From positions 124,001 to 188,000 of the forward strand of contig NZ_JACRVU010000002.1 of NCBI RefSeq assembly GCF_018811945.1: 64,000 nt of DNA. Reading direction: 5' to 3'. Positions 16,222-25,755 of this stretch are shown in pieces; positions within the stretch are counted from its first letter, which is position 1; the number at the start of each line of letters is the position of its first letter. The notes beneath the pieces were generated by a model. That model had not been told where the DNA came from. It saw only the letters and a program-made list of their open reading frames with translations, and searched no databases. Both the position numbers and the translations under genes were made by a program. This stretch comes from Gluconobacter sp. P1C6_b. GTDB taxonomy: Bacteria > Pseudomonadota > Alphaproteobacteria > Acetobacterales > Acetobacteraceae.

Positions 16222-17223
16222 ATGCGAAGCCGACTGACTTTTTCCATTGGAGCCACTGCCGTGCTGGCGCTGTCTTCCACCGCCATGGCCACGCCGTTGC
16301 AGGATCCGTACGGAACCTGGACCGTCCAGGGTGAGAATGACGCGATTTCCACGCTGAAAGGGACGTCGGATCAGTATTATACGTCCGGTCTGCGCATCAA
16401 CTGGACATCAGGAACGGACAATCTTCCGCGGCCTATCGCAAAGCTGAACCATATCCTGATGGGCGATGGCGTACAGCGTATCAGCATTGGTCTGCAGCAG
16501 ATTATCGACACGCCGCGCGACACCCAGGCGGACAATCCGCCGCAGGGTGACCGCCCTTATGCCGGCCTGCTGCTGGGAACCGTGAACCTCATCAACGATA
16601 CGGATCTTTCCCGGACCGTAATGGGAATCCAGTTCGGCATGCTTGGTCCGTCGGGACTCGGGCGTCAGGTTCAGAACGGCTTTCACAAGGCCATCAGCGA
16701 TACGCCGAGCACGGGCTGGTCGCACCAGCTCGCGAATCAGCCGATCTTTCAGGTTCAGGCCGGCCGGATCTGGCGCGTGCCTGTCCTGAATGTCTATGGC
16801 ATTCATGCTGACGTGCTGCCGGCGATTTCGGGTGCGGCGGGTGATTACCGGACCTATGCGGATGTGGCGACGACGTTCCGCATCGGGCAGGGTCTGGACA
16901 GTGACTTCGGCAATGCGACGATCGGACCGGGACTCGACGGCACGGATGCGTTCCGTGCGACCCGTCCTTTTGCCTGGTATTTCTACGGCGGTGTTGAAGG
17001 CCAGGCCGTGGGTTATGACGTGACGCTTCAGGGCAGCACGGTCCGCCCCAATGCGCCTCACGTCGAGAAGGTCTGGGATGTGGGTGAAATCCATGCCGGT
17101 GTGGCCGTGATGTGGCACGGCGTGCGTCTGTCCTACAGCCAGAACTGGCAGACGGCACAGTTCGAGACGCAGAAGGCGGGTCTGTTCAACTACGGATCGC
17201 TCAAGCTTTCGGTCAAGTTCTGA
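16222..17223 (+). CDS. Outer-membrane LpxR-like lipid A 3'-O-deacylase (DUF2219) family protein
   Basis: The 333-residue protein starts with a Sec signal peptide (cleavage after about Ala23) and is predicted to form an outer-membrane beta-barrel. DUF2219/LpxR features are visible: GENDAIS with the Asn-Asp pair (N39, D40) matching the catalytic site region, DQYYTSGLRINW, and GDRPYAGLLLG. LpxR removes the 3'-acyloxyacyl chain of lipid A, and this activity is inferred from family only. ATG 16222 follows CAGAGG. A bidirectional terminator comes next. The final residues LKLSVKF end in Phe, as outer-membrane barrels usually do. Confidence 0.75.
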   Translation: MRSRLTFSIGATAVLALSSTAMATPLQDPYGTWTVQGENDAISTLKGTSDQYYTSGLRINWTSGTDNLPRPIAKLNHILMGDGVQRISIGLQQIIDTPRDTQADNPPQGDRPYAGLLLGTVNLINDTDLSRTVMGIQFGMLGPSGLGRQVQNGFHKAISDTPSTGWSHQLANQPIFQVQAGRIWRVPVLNVYGIHADVLPAISGAAGDYRTYADVATTFRIGQGLDSDFGNATIGPGLDGTDAFRATRPFAWYFYGGVEGQAVGYDVTLQGSTVRPNAPHVEKVWDVGEIHAGVAVMWHGVRLSYSQNWQTAQFETQKAGLFNYGSLKLSVKF

Positions 17224-17243
17224 CGTTTCCGGACCGGGGACTG

Positions 17244-17279
17244 AAAAGGCCGCTTCCCGTAAGGAAAGCGGCCTTTTTT
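17244..17279. terminator. Bidirectional terminator between LpxR-like and GGDEF-EAL genes
   Basis: AAAAGGCCGCTT (from 17244) pairs with AAGCGGCCTTTT, with T6 on the plus side and A4 on the other, so it can serve both convergent genes. It begins 20 bases after the plus-strand stop and abuts the stop of the minus-strand gene. Confidence 0.8.
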
Positions 17280-18979
17280 CATGCCTGGGCGAGATGCGGG
17301 ACGTGGCTGTCCCGGACTGGAGCTCCCAGCAGGTAACCCTGGACTTCCTCGCAGCCATTGGCGTCGAGCAGCGCCATCTGGTGTTCCGTTTCAACACCCT
17401 TCGCGCAGCAGGTGATGTTCAGGGAGCGGGCAAGGGAGAGAATGGCGTACATGATCTCGTCGGCGCGCATGTCCTCCCCCAGATACTGGACGAAGGCGCG
17501 GTCGAGCTTGATCTGGTCCAGCGGGTAGATCCGCAGCCTCTCCAGTGAGGAATAGCCGGCCCCGAAATCGTCAATGGCAAGGCGCACACCCAGCGCGCGG
17601 ACGCGGGAGAGTTCGCGAAAGGCGATGTCGGAGGGACCGAAGGGGCGGCATTCGGACAGTTCGACCTGCAGTCGTCCGGGCGGAAGGCCTGTTTCGGTCA
17701 GGACGGTATCGACGAGCGGGGCAAGTCGTTCGTTGACCAGCCAGACCGGCGAGACATTCACACAGACCCGCAGCGGAGTCGGCCAGCGGAGGGCAGCCAG
17801 ACAGGCATTGCGCAGGCTCCAGCTGTCGAGTGCCTCGATCATGCCGACTTCCTCGGCATAGCGGATGAAGAGATTGGGGGCGACTTCGCCATGACCCGGC
17901 CGGGTCCAGCGCAGAAGCGCCTCATGCCCGACGATCTTCTGGGAGGCCGTATCGACGATGGGCATCCATTTCAGGAAGAGGGCATCGTCTTCGACCGCCT
18001 TGAGCAGATCCTTCTCAAGGTTCGACGTGATGGCATAGGTGTTCGTGAGTTCTGCATTGGCGCGACGCTCATGGCCCCCACCCGTGCGATTGGCTTCGGT
18101 CAGGGCTGCGCGGGCAGCGAGGATCAACTGGTTTGCGTCTCCTGCGTCCTGTGGATAAACGCTCCATCCTGCTGAGATCGAGAAAGGAATGGCGCCCATA
18201 TCCAGCGACACGGGTGTGCTCGAGATCTGCAGGATCGCATTGACCAGGGAACGGGTTGTGACGGCCGTAGTGCCTGGCGGTGTCAGAACCATGAAATGGC
18301 CGCCGCCGATCGAACTCAGGAAACAGCCTTCCGGCAGAACCGCTCTGAGACGGCGGATCATTTCCGCGAGGATCAGATCAGCCGTGTCCCATCCATAGCG
18401 GTCGTTGATCAGCGAGAGATGATCCAGGTTGAGATGGATCAGGCTGAACACGGCACGGCGTGAAAGCTTGCCTGTCCGTTCAATGAACTGATGAAGGATG
18501 CGGAGGCTTTCCTCGCGGTCCGGCAGCGAGGATTTCCCCGGATGTTCCGCAGTCTCGTTGGCAAGCTCGCCTGCGACGTCCTGCAGGGCGCGGCCAGCCG
18601 TGGCCGAGAAACTTCCGTCCGGCGGAGAGAGGGCAACCAGAAACAGTCCGGACTGGCCGTCACCCGAACTGGTGGAGACGGGGTATCCTATAAGAGAAAA
18701 GTCATCGGGCAACGGGCAGGAAAACGGGGTGTCGCCATCCCGATTCTGTTCCGATGAAAGAATAATCTTCCGTGTGGCTGCTTTCTGCAGTCCGGGCGGA
18801 AGGGGGCCGATGGCATGAAGAATATCCGGGGTGCTGCTTGCGGAGAGGTCCAGCAACGCGACTGCTGACCCGCCGGTCGCGGGCAGAAGCAGACGAAAGA
18901 GCAGGGATCGGCGATCCGAAGAGGTGCCAGAGTATTGGTGTGAAGTCTCTTTCTGAGCGTCTCTGGCAGGACTGCTCAT
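17279..18979 (-). CDS. Degenerate GGDEF-EAL domain protein
   Basis: The 566-residue protein has a variable N-terminal half (about 150 residues, possibly GAF-like, unassigned), a GGDEF-fold domain and an EAL domain. The GGDEF signature reads SSIGGGHFMVL, so the diguanylate cyclase active site is lost. The EAL domain keeps EALLRW, the metal ligands in NVSP, ELSE and DDFGAGYSSL, and the Lys in IKLDRAF. The usual EGVE motif reads AKGVE, replacing the glutamate taken as general base in EAL phosphodiesterases by lysine. It may be a c-di-GMP sensor or scaffold rather than an enzyme. No membrane segments are obvious. GTG 18982 is an alternative start. Confidence 0.85.
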   Translation of the reverse strand: MSSPARDAQKETSHQYSGTSSDRRSLLFRLLLPATGGSAVALLDLSASSTPDILHAIGPLPPGLQKAATRKIILSSEQNRDGDTPFSCPLPDDFSLIGYPVSTSSGDGQSGLFLVALSPPDGSFSATAGRALQDVAGELANETAEHPGKSSLPDREESLRILHQFIERTGKLSRRAVFSLIHLNLDHLSLINDRYGWDTADLILAEMIRRLRAVLPEGCFLSSIGGGHFMVLTPPGTTAVTTRSLVNAILQISSTPVSLDMGAIPFSISAGWSVYPQDAGDANQLILAARAALTEANRTGGGHERRANAELTNTYAITSNLEKDLLKAVEDDALFLKWMPIVDTASQKIVGHEALLRWTRPGHGEVAPNLFIRYAEEVGMIEALDSWSLRNACLAALRWPTPLRVCVNVSPVWLVNERLAPLVDTVLTETGLPPGRLQVELSECRPFGPSDIAFRELSRVRALGVRLAIDDFGAGYSSLERLRIYPLDQIKLDRAFVQYLGEDMRADEIMYAILSLARSLNITCCAKGVETEHQMALLDANGCEEVQGYLLGAPVRDSHVPHLAQA

Positions 18980-19057
18980 CACTCGTGTACTCCATGAAAT
19001 TCAGTTGAATGCATTACTGATCAAGTAGCAGCATTATATCCGCGTGAATTTTTCTGT

Positions 19058-21208
19058 CTAACCGGAAATCAGAAGTCTGTCCGGATCATTTCGGTCAAAT
19101 ATTTCCAGAAGAAGTCTGAGTGCGTGACCGCGGGGACCTTCCAGATGTGGATTGCGGGCGATTTCACGCTCGCTGTCCTGCTGCATGGTGGTCAGGAGCA
19201 GGCTGAGGCGCGCGCCCTGCGCCAGCCGGAAGCCGGGAAGTCCGGACTGCCTGTCCCCCGCGATGTCGCCACCGCCCCGGATCCTGTAATCTTCGTCGGC
19301 GATCAGGAAGCCGTCATTCGTGTCGCGCAGCAGGCTGAGCCGCCGGACGGCGGTGGGTGTGGCGGCCCTGTCGTGGAGCAGCAGGCAGAAGGACTGTTTC
19401 GAGCCACGCCCGACGCGCCCGCGAAGCTGGTGAAGCTGGGCCAGACCGAAGCGTTCGGCCTGTTCGATGACCATGACCGAAGCCGCCGGGATGTCCACGC
19501 CCACTTCAATGACGGTGGTGGCGACGAGAAGGCGCGTTTTGCCCAGACGGAACGTATCCAGCGCGTCCTGACGGACGGTAATGTCCTGCTTGCCGTGGGC
19601 GAGGCCGACCAGCCCTTCAAAACGCTGCTCCAGCGAGGCCCAGCGTTCTTCTGCCGCCGCTGCGGCCTGTGTCTCGCTGTTTTCGATGAGCGGGCAGACC
19701 CAGAAGACCTGCACACCATCGCCCAGGGCGCGGCTGATGCCGGCAAGCACGCTGTCGAGCGAGTCCATGCTGTGCAGGGTCGTGCGGATTGGCTGGCGGC
19801 CCGGCGGCTTTGAGTCCAGACGGCTGACGCTCATTTCGCCCCATTCCATGAGCTGGAGCGTGCGGGGGATGGGCGTTGCGGTCATGACGAGGATATCGGT
19901 CGCTTCCCCCTTGGCGCTCAGATTCATGCGCTGGCGAACGCCGAATCGATGCTGCTCGTCGATGACGGCGAGGCCGAGATCATGGAAGATCACGCCGTCC
20001 TGAAACAGGGCATGGGTGCCGACGACAATCTTTGCAGTCCCATCCGCGATGGCAGTGAGGGTCTTGCGCCGGGCTGCGCCCTTGATGGTGCCGCTCAGAT
20101 AAACGCATTCGGTCGGACAGAGACGGGAAAGCGTTTCGAAATGCTGGCGTGCAAGGATTTCTGTGGGCGCCATCAGAGCGGCCTGCGCACCAGACTCGAC
20201 GGTCTGGAGCATGGCGTTCATGGCGACGAAGGTCTTGCCTGCACCGACATCACCCTGAAGCAGACGCATCATGGGCGTTGAGGCCGAAAGATCGGCAGCG
20301 ATTTCGGCAATGGCGATGGTCTGCGCGTGGGTCGGTTTGTGGCCGAAGCGTCGCAGCATTTCGGCCTGAAGTTCGCCGGTGCCAGGGAAACTGCGTCCGT
20401 GCCGCGCGCGGGCCTTGAGGCGGGCGAGACCGAAACAGAGCTGATCGGCCAGCAGTTCGTCGGCGGCGAGGCGGGACAGGGCGCGGTTGCGGACAGGCTC
20501 CCAGGCGATTTCCGGCGGAATGATCTCGGGGGACTGCATCAGGCGCAGGGCGTGTGTGAAGGACGGCCATTTGCGCTGAGTGACGAGGGCCGGGTCCAGC
20601 CATTCCGGTAAGTCGGGCAGCAGGGCCAGAGCGGCACGCATGGCTTTGCGGACCGTATAGGGAAACAGGCCCGCGGTCAGGGGCCAGACGGGTTCGAGCG
20701 AGGGGAAGCTGTCACGCTTGGCCCAGCTTACGACATGGTCGGGCTGGGGCATCGTCAGTTCGCCCTGAAACGTACCGGTCTTGCCGGAGACGAGGAGTTC
20801 GGTGCCCACGGTCGGGCTGGGCATGTTGCGCGTCTGGAAGAAAACCAGATCGAGCTTTCCGGTGTCGTCCTCAGTGCGGATGATGGAGGGCTGTCCGGGA
20901 CGGCCGGCCTTGCGTAGGGCAAGGACGCGGACATGGGCTGTCAGGATTTCGCCGGGGGCGAGATTGTGTCCGTCTGCGACTGTGCGCAGAATGCGCCGGT
21001 CAACAACCCGTTCTGGCAGGGTGAACAGCAGATCCAGCACGCGTCGGCCGCCTGCGATTTTCTCCAGCAGGGTAGCGTGCCGGGGGCCGATGCCGGGCAG
21101 GCTCGTCAGCGGTGCGAAGAGAGGAGCGAGACGGTCGTCCCAGGCTTCGTTGCGCTGTTCTTTGTCGGAATGGGATGGAAGAGACTGCGGGAACTGTTCG
21201 GACGGCAT
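19058..21208 (-). CDS. recG: ATP-dependent DNA helicase RecG
   Basis: RecG remodels stalled replication forks and Holliday junctions. The 716-residue product has the N-terminal wedge/OB domain, then superfamily 2 helicase motifs: Walker A QGDVGAGKTFVA, DEQH box VIDEQHRFGV, TATPIPRTLQL, and motif VI QLRGRVGRG. The C-terminal TRG region is EDYRIRGGGDIAG. ATG 21208 is the first Met that gives a family-like N-terminus; no strong ribosome site precedes it, and the frame stays open to 22300 antisense to mfd. It is divergent from mfd with 72 bp between them. Confidence 0.94.
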   Translation of the reverse strand: MPSEQFPQSLPSHSDKEQRNEAWDDRLAPLFAPLTSLPGIGPRHATLLEKIAGGRRVLDLLFTLPERVVDRRILRTVADGHNLAPGEILTAHVRVLALRKAGRPGQPSIIRTEDDTGKLDLVFFQTRNMPSPTVGTELLVSGKTGTFQGELTMPQPDHVVSWAKRDSFPSLEPVWPLTAGLFPYTVRKAMRAALALLPDLPEWLDPALVTQRKWPSFTHALRLMQSPEIIPPEIAWEPVRNRALSRLAADELLADQLCFGLARLKARARHGRSFPGTGELQAEMLRRFGHKPTHAQTIAIAEIAADLSASTPMMRLLQGDVGAGKTFVAMNAMLQTVESGAQAALMAPTEILARQHFETLSRLCPTECVYLSGTIKGAARRKTLTAIADGTAKIVVGTHALFQDGVIFHDLGLAVIDEQHRFGVRQRMNLSAKGEATDILVMTATPIPRTLQLMEWGEMSVSRLDSKPPGRQPIRTTLHSMDSLDSVLAGISRALGDGVQVFWVCPLIENSETQAAAAAEERWASLEQRFEGLVGLAHGKQDITVRQDALDTFRLGKTRLLVATTVIEVGVDIPAASVMVIEQAERFGLAQLHQLRGRVGRGSKQSFCLLLHDRAATPTAVRRLSLLRDTNDGFLIADEDYRIRGGGDIAGDRQSGLPGFRLAQGARLSLLLTTMQQDSEREIARNPHLEGPRGHALRLLLEIFDRNDPDRLLISG

Positions 21209-21240
21209 CGTGACAACGGGCGCTTCCCGTGCTCCTCGGG

Positions 21241-21269
21241 CTGACAGGCGATGGAACGGCAGGTATAGG
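21241..21269 (+). promoter_or_regulatory. mfd: Possible mfd promoter in the recG/mfd gap
   Basis: CTGACA at 21241-21246 and TATAGG at 21264-21269 are spaced by 17 bases, resembling a sigma-70 promoter. The expected start would be near 21276, only about 5 bases before the mfd ATG at 21281. Confidence 0.4.
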
Positions 21270-21280
21270 GCATTAGCAGG

Positions 21281-24200
21281 ATGGAACAAAACGAAACCAT
21301 GACCCGTGAAATGTCCACAGCGTCCTTCGGCAGGTCTTTCGGGCCGACCGTCTGGGGCGTGCCGGATGGCAGTGTGGCCTTTCTTCTCCGCCAGCGCCTT
21401 GCCGAGCATGACGGGCCTCTGCTCCACGTTGCGCGCGATGATGCCGCCGTGGCCGCGCTGGCCGACATGCTGGTCTGGCTCATGCCGGAAGTGGAAGTCC
21501 TGCGTCTGCCGGCCTGGGACTGTCTGCCTTATGACCGCGTCTCGCCCAATCCGGTTCTGATTGCCGAACGGGCCGGGACGCTGTGCCGTCTGCTGGAACC
21601 CACGAAGGCGCGGCGGATCGTTCTGACGACCGTGCACAGTCTGATCCAGCGCGTGCCCCCGCGCTCGGCGTTCCGCGGGCAGTCCATCAGCGTGAAGACC
21701 GGTGAGAGCCTCGATCAGGCGATGCTGATCGAACTGCTGATCGCCAACGGTTACACCCGGACTGATACGGTCATGGAAGCGGGCGAGTTCGCCACACGGG
21801 GCGGCATTTTCGATCTTTTCCCGGCGGGCGAGAGCGATCCGATCCGTCTGGACCTGTTCGGGGACGAAGTGGAGAACATCCGCGCCTTCGATGTTGGCAC
21901 GCAACGTTCCACCGAGACCCTGAAGCGTTTCGAACTGCGTCCGGTCTCCGAGTTCTCGCTGGGCCCGGACAGCATCAGCCGGTTCCGGACAGGCTGGCGC
22001 GACTCGTTCGGTCCCGCTGCCACATCCGACACGATTTACGAAAATGTCTCCGACGGGCGACGTTATCCGGGACTGGAGCACTACCTGCCGCTTTTCCATG
22101 ACGGTGACGGGCACCAGATGGAGACGCTGCTGGATTATCTGCCGGGCGGGGCGGTCAGCTTCGATCATCATGCGCCGGAAATCCTCAAGGCGCGGCTGGA
22201 CATGATCGCCGATCATTATCAGGCCCGCCGTGTGCCGACCCGCGAGGGCGAAATCCCGTACCGTCCGCTGCCGCCGCACAGACTGTATCTGGATGCTCAC
22301 GGCTGGGAATCGATGCTGGCGGATGTCCCGTCCGTTATTCTCAACGCGTTTGCCATGCCGGATACGGCGCAGGGCGTCGATGCAGGCTATCGCCCCGGAC
22401 CGCTGTTTGCCAGAGCCAAGGACGGAAGCCGGGCAGGGATGTTCGAAGCCTTCGGACAGCAGGTGAAGACTTGGGCCGAGGCAGGACGGCGCACCTATGT
22501 CACGGCCTGGAGCCGTGGCTCACGAGAGCGGATTTCGCACCTTCTGGCCGAGCATGGTGTCACGGCGACGTCCTATGAGGACTGGCCGGATGCAGCAGGA
22601 ATGCCGAAGGGCACGACCGGCCTGCTGACGCTGGGGCTGGAACGCGGGTTTGTTTCGGACCGCCTGTGTTTCGTCTCCGAGCAGGATCTGCTGGGCGAGC
22701 GGATTTCCCGACCGCCGCGTCGCCGCAAGCGTGGGGAGCAGTTCATCTCGCAGGTGGGCGAGATCGCGGAAGGGGATCTGGTCGTTCATTCTGATTATGG
22801 GATCGGGCGCTATGTCGGGCTTGAGACGGTTATCGAAGGCCGCGTTGCGCATGACTACCTGTCGATCCTCTATGACGGGGAACAACGGCTGCTTCTGCCG
22901 GTCGAGAATATCGAGCTTCTGAGCCGCTTTGGCTCCGAACAGGCAGGCGTTCAGCTTGACAAGCTGGGCGGGACCGCCTGGCAGGCGCGCAAGGCTAAGA
23001 TGAAGTCCCGCATCCGCGTGATGGCGGGTGAACTGATCAAGACGGCAGCCGCCCGTGCGCTGAAGGATGCGCCGATGCTCGCACCGGCTGAAGGGCTGTG
23101 GGACGAGTTCTGCGCCCGCTTCCCGTTCGTGGAGACCGAAGACCAGTCCCGCGCGATTGCGGATGTGCTGGAAGACATGAGCGCCGGGCGGCCGATGGAT
23201 CGGCTGGTCTGTGGCGATGTGGGTTTCGGCAAGACGGAAGTGGCGCTGCGGGCGGCGTTCGTGGCGGCACTTTCGGGGATGCAGGTCGCGGTCGTGGTGC
23301 CGACAACGCTGCTGGCCCGTCAGCATTTCCGCAGCTTCTCGACGCGCTTTGAGGGCTTTCCGGTCAACGTGGCGCAGCTTTCACGCCTTATCACGCCGAA
23401 AGAAGCCACGAAGGTCCGCGAGGGCATGGCGGATGGCACGGTGGATATCGTGGTCGGCACCCATGCGCTGCTGGCTAAAACCGTGTCCTTCGAGCGCCTG
23501 GGGCTGCTGATCATCGACGAGGAGCAGCATTTCGGTGTGGCGCACAAGGAGCGTCTGAAGGCGCTGCGTGAGGACGTGCATGTCCTGACCCTGTCCGCCA
23601 CGCCGCTACCCAGAACGCTTCAGCTTTCGCTGTCCGGCGTGCGGGAAATGAGCCTGATCGCAACGCCGCCGACGGACCGTCTGGCGGTGCGCACGTTCAT
23701 CACGCCGTTCGACAGCGTCATGATCCGTGAAGCCATCCAGCGTGAACGCTTCCGCGGTGGCCAGATCTTCTGCGTCGTGCCGCGTCTGGCAGACATGGAC
23801 CGCATGGCCGAGCGCCTGACGGAAATCGTCCCGGATGCCAAGACCGTGCAGGCCCATGGACGTTTGACGCCCACGGAGCTCGAACGTGTCATGACGGAGT
23901 TCGCGGACGGAAAATACGATATCCTGCTCTCTACAAATATCGTGGAAAGCGGGCTGGACATGCCCAGCGTGAACACGATCATCATCCACCGCGCGGACAT
24001 GTTCGGTCTGGGGCAGCTCTATCAGCTTCGCGGCCGTGTCGGCCGTGGCAAGCAGCGTGGTTACGCCTATCTGACCTGGCCGCAGACGCGTCCGCTGTCT
24101 CCGTCATCGGAAAAGCGGCTTGAGGTCATGCAGACGCTGGATTCGCTTGGTGCGGGCTTCACGCTGGCCTCCCATGATCTGGACCTGCGTGGTGCTGGCA

Positions 24201-24802
24201 ATCTGCTGGGGGACGAGCAGTCCGGGCATATCAAGGAAGTCGGTATCGAGCTGTATCAGCAGATGCTCGAAGACGCCGTGATCGACATGCGTCGTGAGCG
24301 CGGCAAGCGTCAGGACGACGAGGATAGCTGGACCCCGACGATCATTCTCGGCCTGCCTGTGCTGATCCCCGAGGCCTATGTGCCGGATCTGCCGGTGCGT
24401 CTGGGGCTGTACCGACGCATTGCGTCGCTGACGAACGAGGCCGAGGTCGAGGCCATGCGCGCCGAACTCGTGGACCGGTTCGGTTCACTGCCGCCGGAAG
24501 TGGGCAATCTGCTCGATGTGGTTCTGATCAAGCGTCTGTGCCGTGAGGCTGGCGTGGAACGTCTGGAGACGGGACCGAAGGGCATGGTGATCCAGTTCCG
24601 CCGCAACCGTTTCGCAAATCCGGCCGCGCTGATCGACTGGGTGGCACGCAAGAAGGAATCGGGCGTGAAGATCCGCCCCGATCACAAGCTTGCGGTCATC
24701 CGCGAAATGACGAATGCGACCCGCATTGGCTATGCCAAGAAGGTCACGACTGTTCTGTGCAAGATGATCCGCAAACTTGAGGCGGCGAAATCAGGGGACT
24801 GA
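21281..24802 (+). CDS. mfd: Transcription-repair coupling factor
   Basis: Mfd pushes stalled RNA polymerase off damaged DNA and recruits UvrA. The 1173-residue product has the UvrB-like N-terminal module (LPYDRVSPNPVL, ATRGGIFDLFP), the RNA-polymerase-interacting domain (GDLVVHSDYGIGRY), then RecG-like helicase motifs: Walker A CGDVGFGKTEVA, box DEEQHFGV, TLSATPLPRTLQL, QLRGRVGRGK. The C-terminal TRCF domain follows the TRG motif DLRGAGNLLGDEQSG. ATG 21281 is used; ATG 21299 is an alternative without a better ribosome site. The 3' end overlaps the convergent gene by 12 bases. Confidence 0.96.
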   Translation: MEQNETMTREMSTASFGRSFGPTVWGVPDGSVAFLLRQRLAEHDGPLLHVARDDAAVAALADMLVWLMPEVEVLRLPAWDCLPYDRVSPNPVLIAERAGTLCRLLEPTKARRIVLTTVHSLIQRVPPRSAFRGQSISVKTGESLDQAMLIELLIANGYTRTDTVMEAGEFATRGGIFDLFPAGESDPIRLDLFGDEVENIRAFDVGTQRSTETLKRFELRPVSEFSLGPDSISRFRTGWRDSFGPAATSDTIYENVSDGRRYPGLEHYLPLFHDGDGHQMETLLDYLPGGAVSFDHHAPEILKARLDMIADHYQARRVPTREGEIPYRPLPPHRLYLDAHGWESMLADVPSVILNAFAMPDTAQGVDAGYRPGPLFARAKDGSRAGMFEAFGQQVKTWAEAGRRTYVTAWSRGSRERISHLLAEHGVTATSYEDWPDAAGMPKGTTGLLTLGLERGFVSDRLCFVSEQDLLGERISRPPRRRKRGEQFISQVGEIAEGDLVVHSDYGIGRYVGLETVIEGRVAHDYLSILYDGEQRLLLPVENIELLSRFGSEQAGVQLDKLGGTAWQARKAKMKSRIRVMAGELIKTAAARALKDAPMLAPAEGLWDEFCARFPFVETEDQSRAIADVLEDMSAGRPMDRLVCGDVGFGKTEVALRAAFVAALSGMQVAVVVPTTLLARQHFRSFSTRFEGFPVNVAQLSRLITPKEATKVREGMADGTVDIVVGTHALLAKTVSFERLGLLIIDEEQHFGVAHKERLKALREDVHVLTLSATPLPRTLQLSLSGVREMSLIATPPTDRLAVRTFITPFDSVMIREAIQRERFRGGQIFCVVPRLADMDRMAERLTEIVPDAKTVQAHGRLTPTELERVMTEFADGKYDILLSTNIVESGLDMPSVNTIIIHRADMFGLGQLYQLRGRVGRGKQRGYAYLTWPQTRPLSPSSEKRLEVMQTLDSLGAGFTLASHDLDLRGAGNLLGDEQSGHIKEVGIELYQQMLEDAVIDMRRERGKRQDDEDSWTPTIILGLPVLIPEAYVPDLPVRLGLYRRIASLTNEAEVEAMRAELVDRFGSLPPEVGNLLDVVLIKRLCREAGVERLETGPKGMVIQFRRNRFANPAALIDWVARKKESGVKIRPDHKLAVIREMTNATRIGYAKKVTTVLCKMIRKLEAAKSGD

Positions 24803-25654
24803 GAACGGCAGCGGGATGCGGTTGACGGTTACGACGCCGCCGCTCAGCCCGATGTCCCACAATGTCGCATCCCCGCTCTGACGGCCCATCAGCCGGGCGA
24901 TCGTCAGGGCGGCTACCACCTTCTTCGGGGCGGTGTCGCGGATCTGGCCGATCAGGGTGTCAACATTCGTGACGCTGACATGCAGGTCTGCGGCCGAGGT
25001 GGATGCTGTTGCGCCGGGTTCGATGCTGCCCTTGCCGTCGATGGCGCTGCTGCCGGAGACGGCATGCAGGGCGTTGATCGTGATCTGCTGGCGTGCGGTA
25101 TCAAGGCCCTGGACCGTCAGATCTGCCGAAAGCTGCGTGGGCATGAGCGGCTGCTTGGTGTCGTGGATGCCCGTTCCCTCGACCTTCAGTCGCAGGTCCG
25201 GCGTGGTCTGGACAGCCTGGATCGACGCTTTGCGGATCGTCATGTCGTGACCGGGGCGTGCGAGGGTCACATTCGTCCATGTAGCCTGCGGAGTGCCGCT
25301 GCGGATGTCACTGCTGTTGATCGTCCGGCTCTGGTCTTTGCAGGCGGGACTGATGCCGCCGCGAAAGGCGCTGAGTGCGGCATAGGCGGCGACGGCGTTG
25401 AAACGCTCCAGGGTGGCGCTTTCAACGTGACCGGACGGATCGGACAGGTTCACGCCGCGGATGTCGAGCGTGATGTCGGTTCCAGTCAGGGTCGCATGCA
25501 GTGTTTTGGCCGTCAGGCCATGCGCGGCGGTCTTCGTGCCGGCAAGTTCGTATGTGAAGCAGGATTCCGGCAGACCGGACAGGGTGGAGGCGCTGGCCAT
25601 AACCGGCATCAGAAGCGCGGCAGTGGCGGCGAGCAGGGACAGGCGAATGGACAT
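24791..25654 (-). CDS. Exported protein of unknown function
   Basis: I do not recognise this 287-residue protein. Its first 22 residues form a clear Sec signal peptide (hydrophobic core LSLLAATAALLMPVM, cleavage after ASA). The mature part is rich in Thr, Ser and Ala with alternating hydrophobic residues, suggesting a beta-rich periplasmic protein, somewhat like DUF2125 or AsmA-type domains, although I cannot confirm either. Two cysteines (near residues 32 and 105) could form a disulfide. ATG 25654 is preferred over the upstream in-frame TTG 25684 because it gives the signal peptide directly. It is convergent with mfd and divergent from the DUF1217 gene. Confidence 0.7.
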   Translation of the reverse strand: MSIRLSLLAATAALLMPVMASASTLSGLPESCFTYELAGTKTAAHGLTAKTLHATLTGTDITLDIRGVNLSDPSGHVESATLERFNAVAAYAALSAFRGGISPACKDQSRTINSSDIRSGTPQATWTNVTLARPGHDMTIRKASIQAVQTTPDLRLKVEGTGIHDTKQPLMPTQLSADLTVQGLDTARQQITINALHAVSGSSAIDGKGSIEPGATASTSAADLHVSVTNVDTLIGQIRDTAPKKVVAALTIARLMGRQSGDATLWDIGLSGGVVTVNRIPLPFSVP

Positions 25655-25755
25655 GAGTGGGTTCCGGACTGTGGAGAAGGACAAGAGACGTTAAGACTGT
25701 ATTAGGGAATGGGGAGATAGAGTGACGGACCTACTCCTTTTTCGGAGAAACGCGC

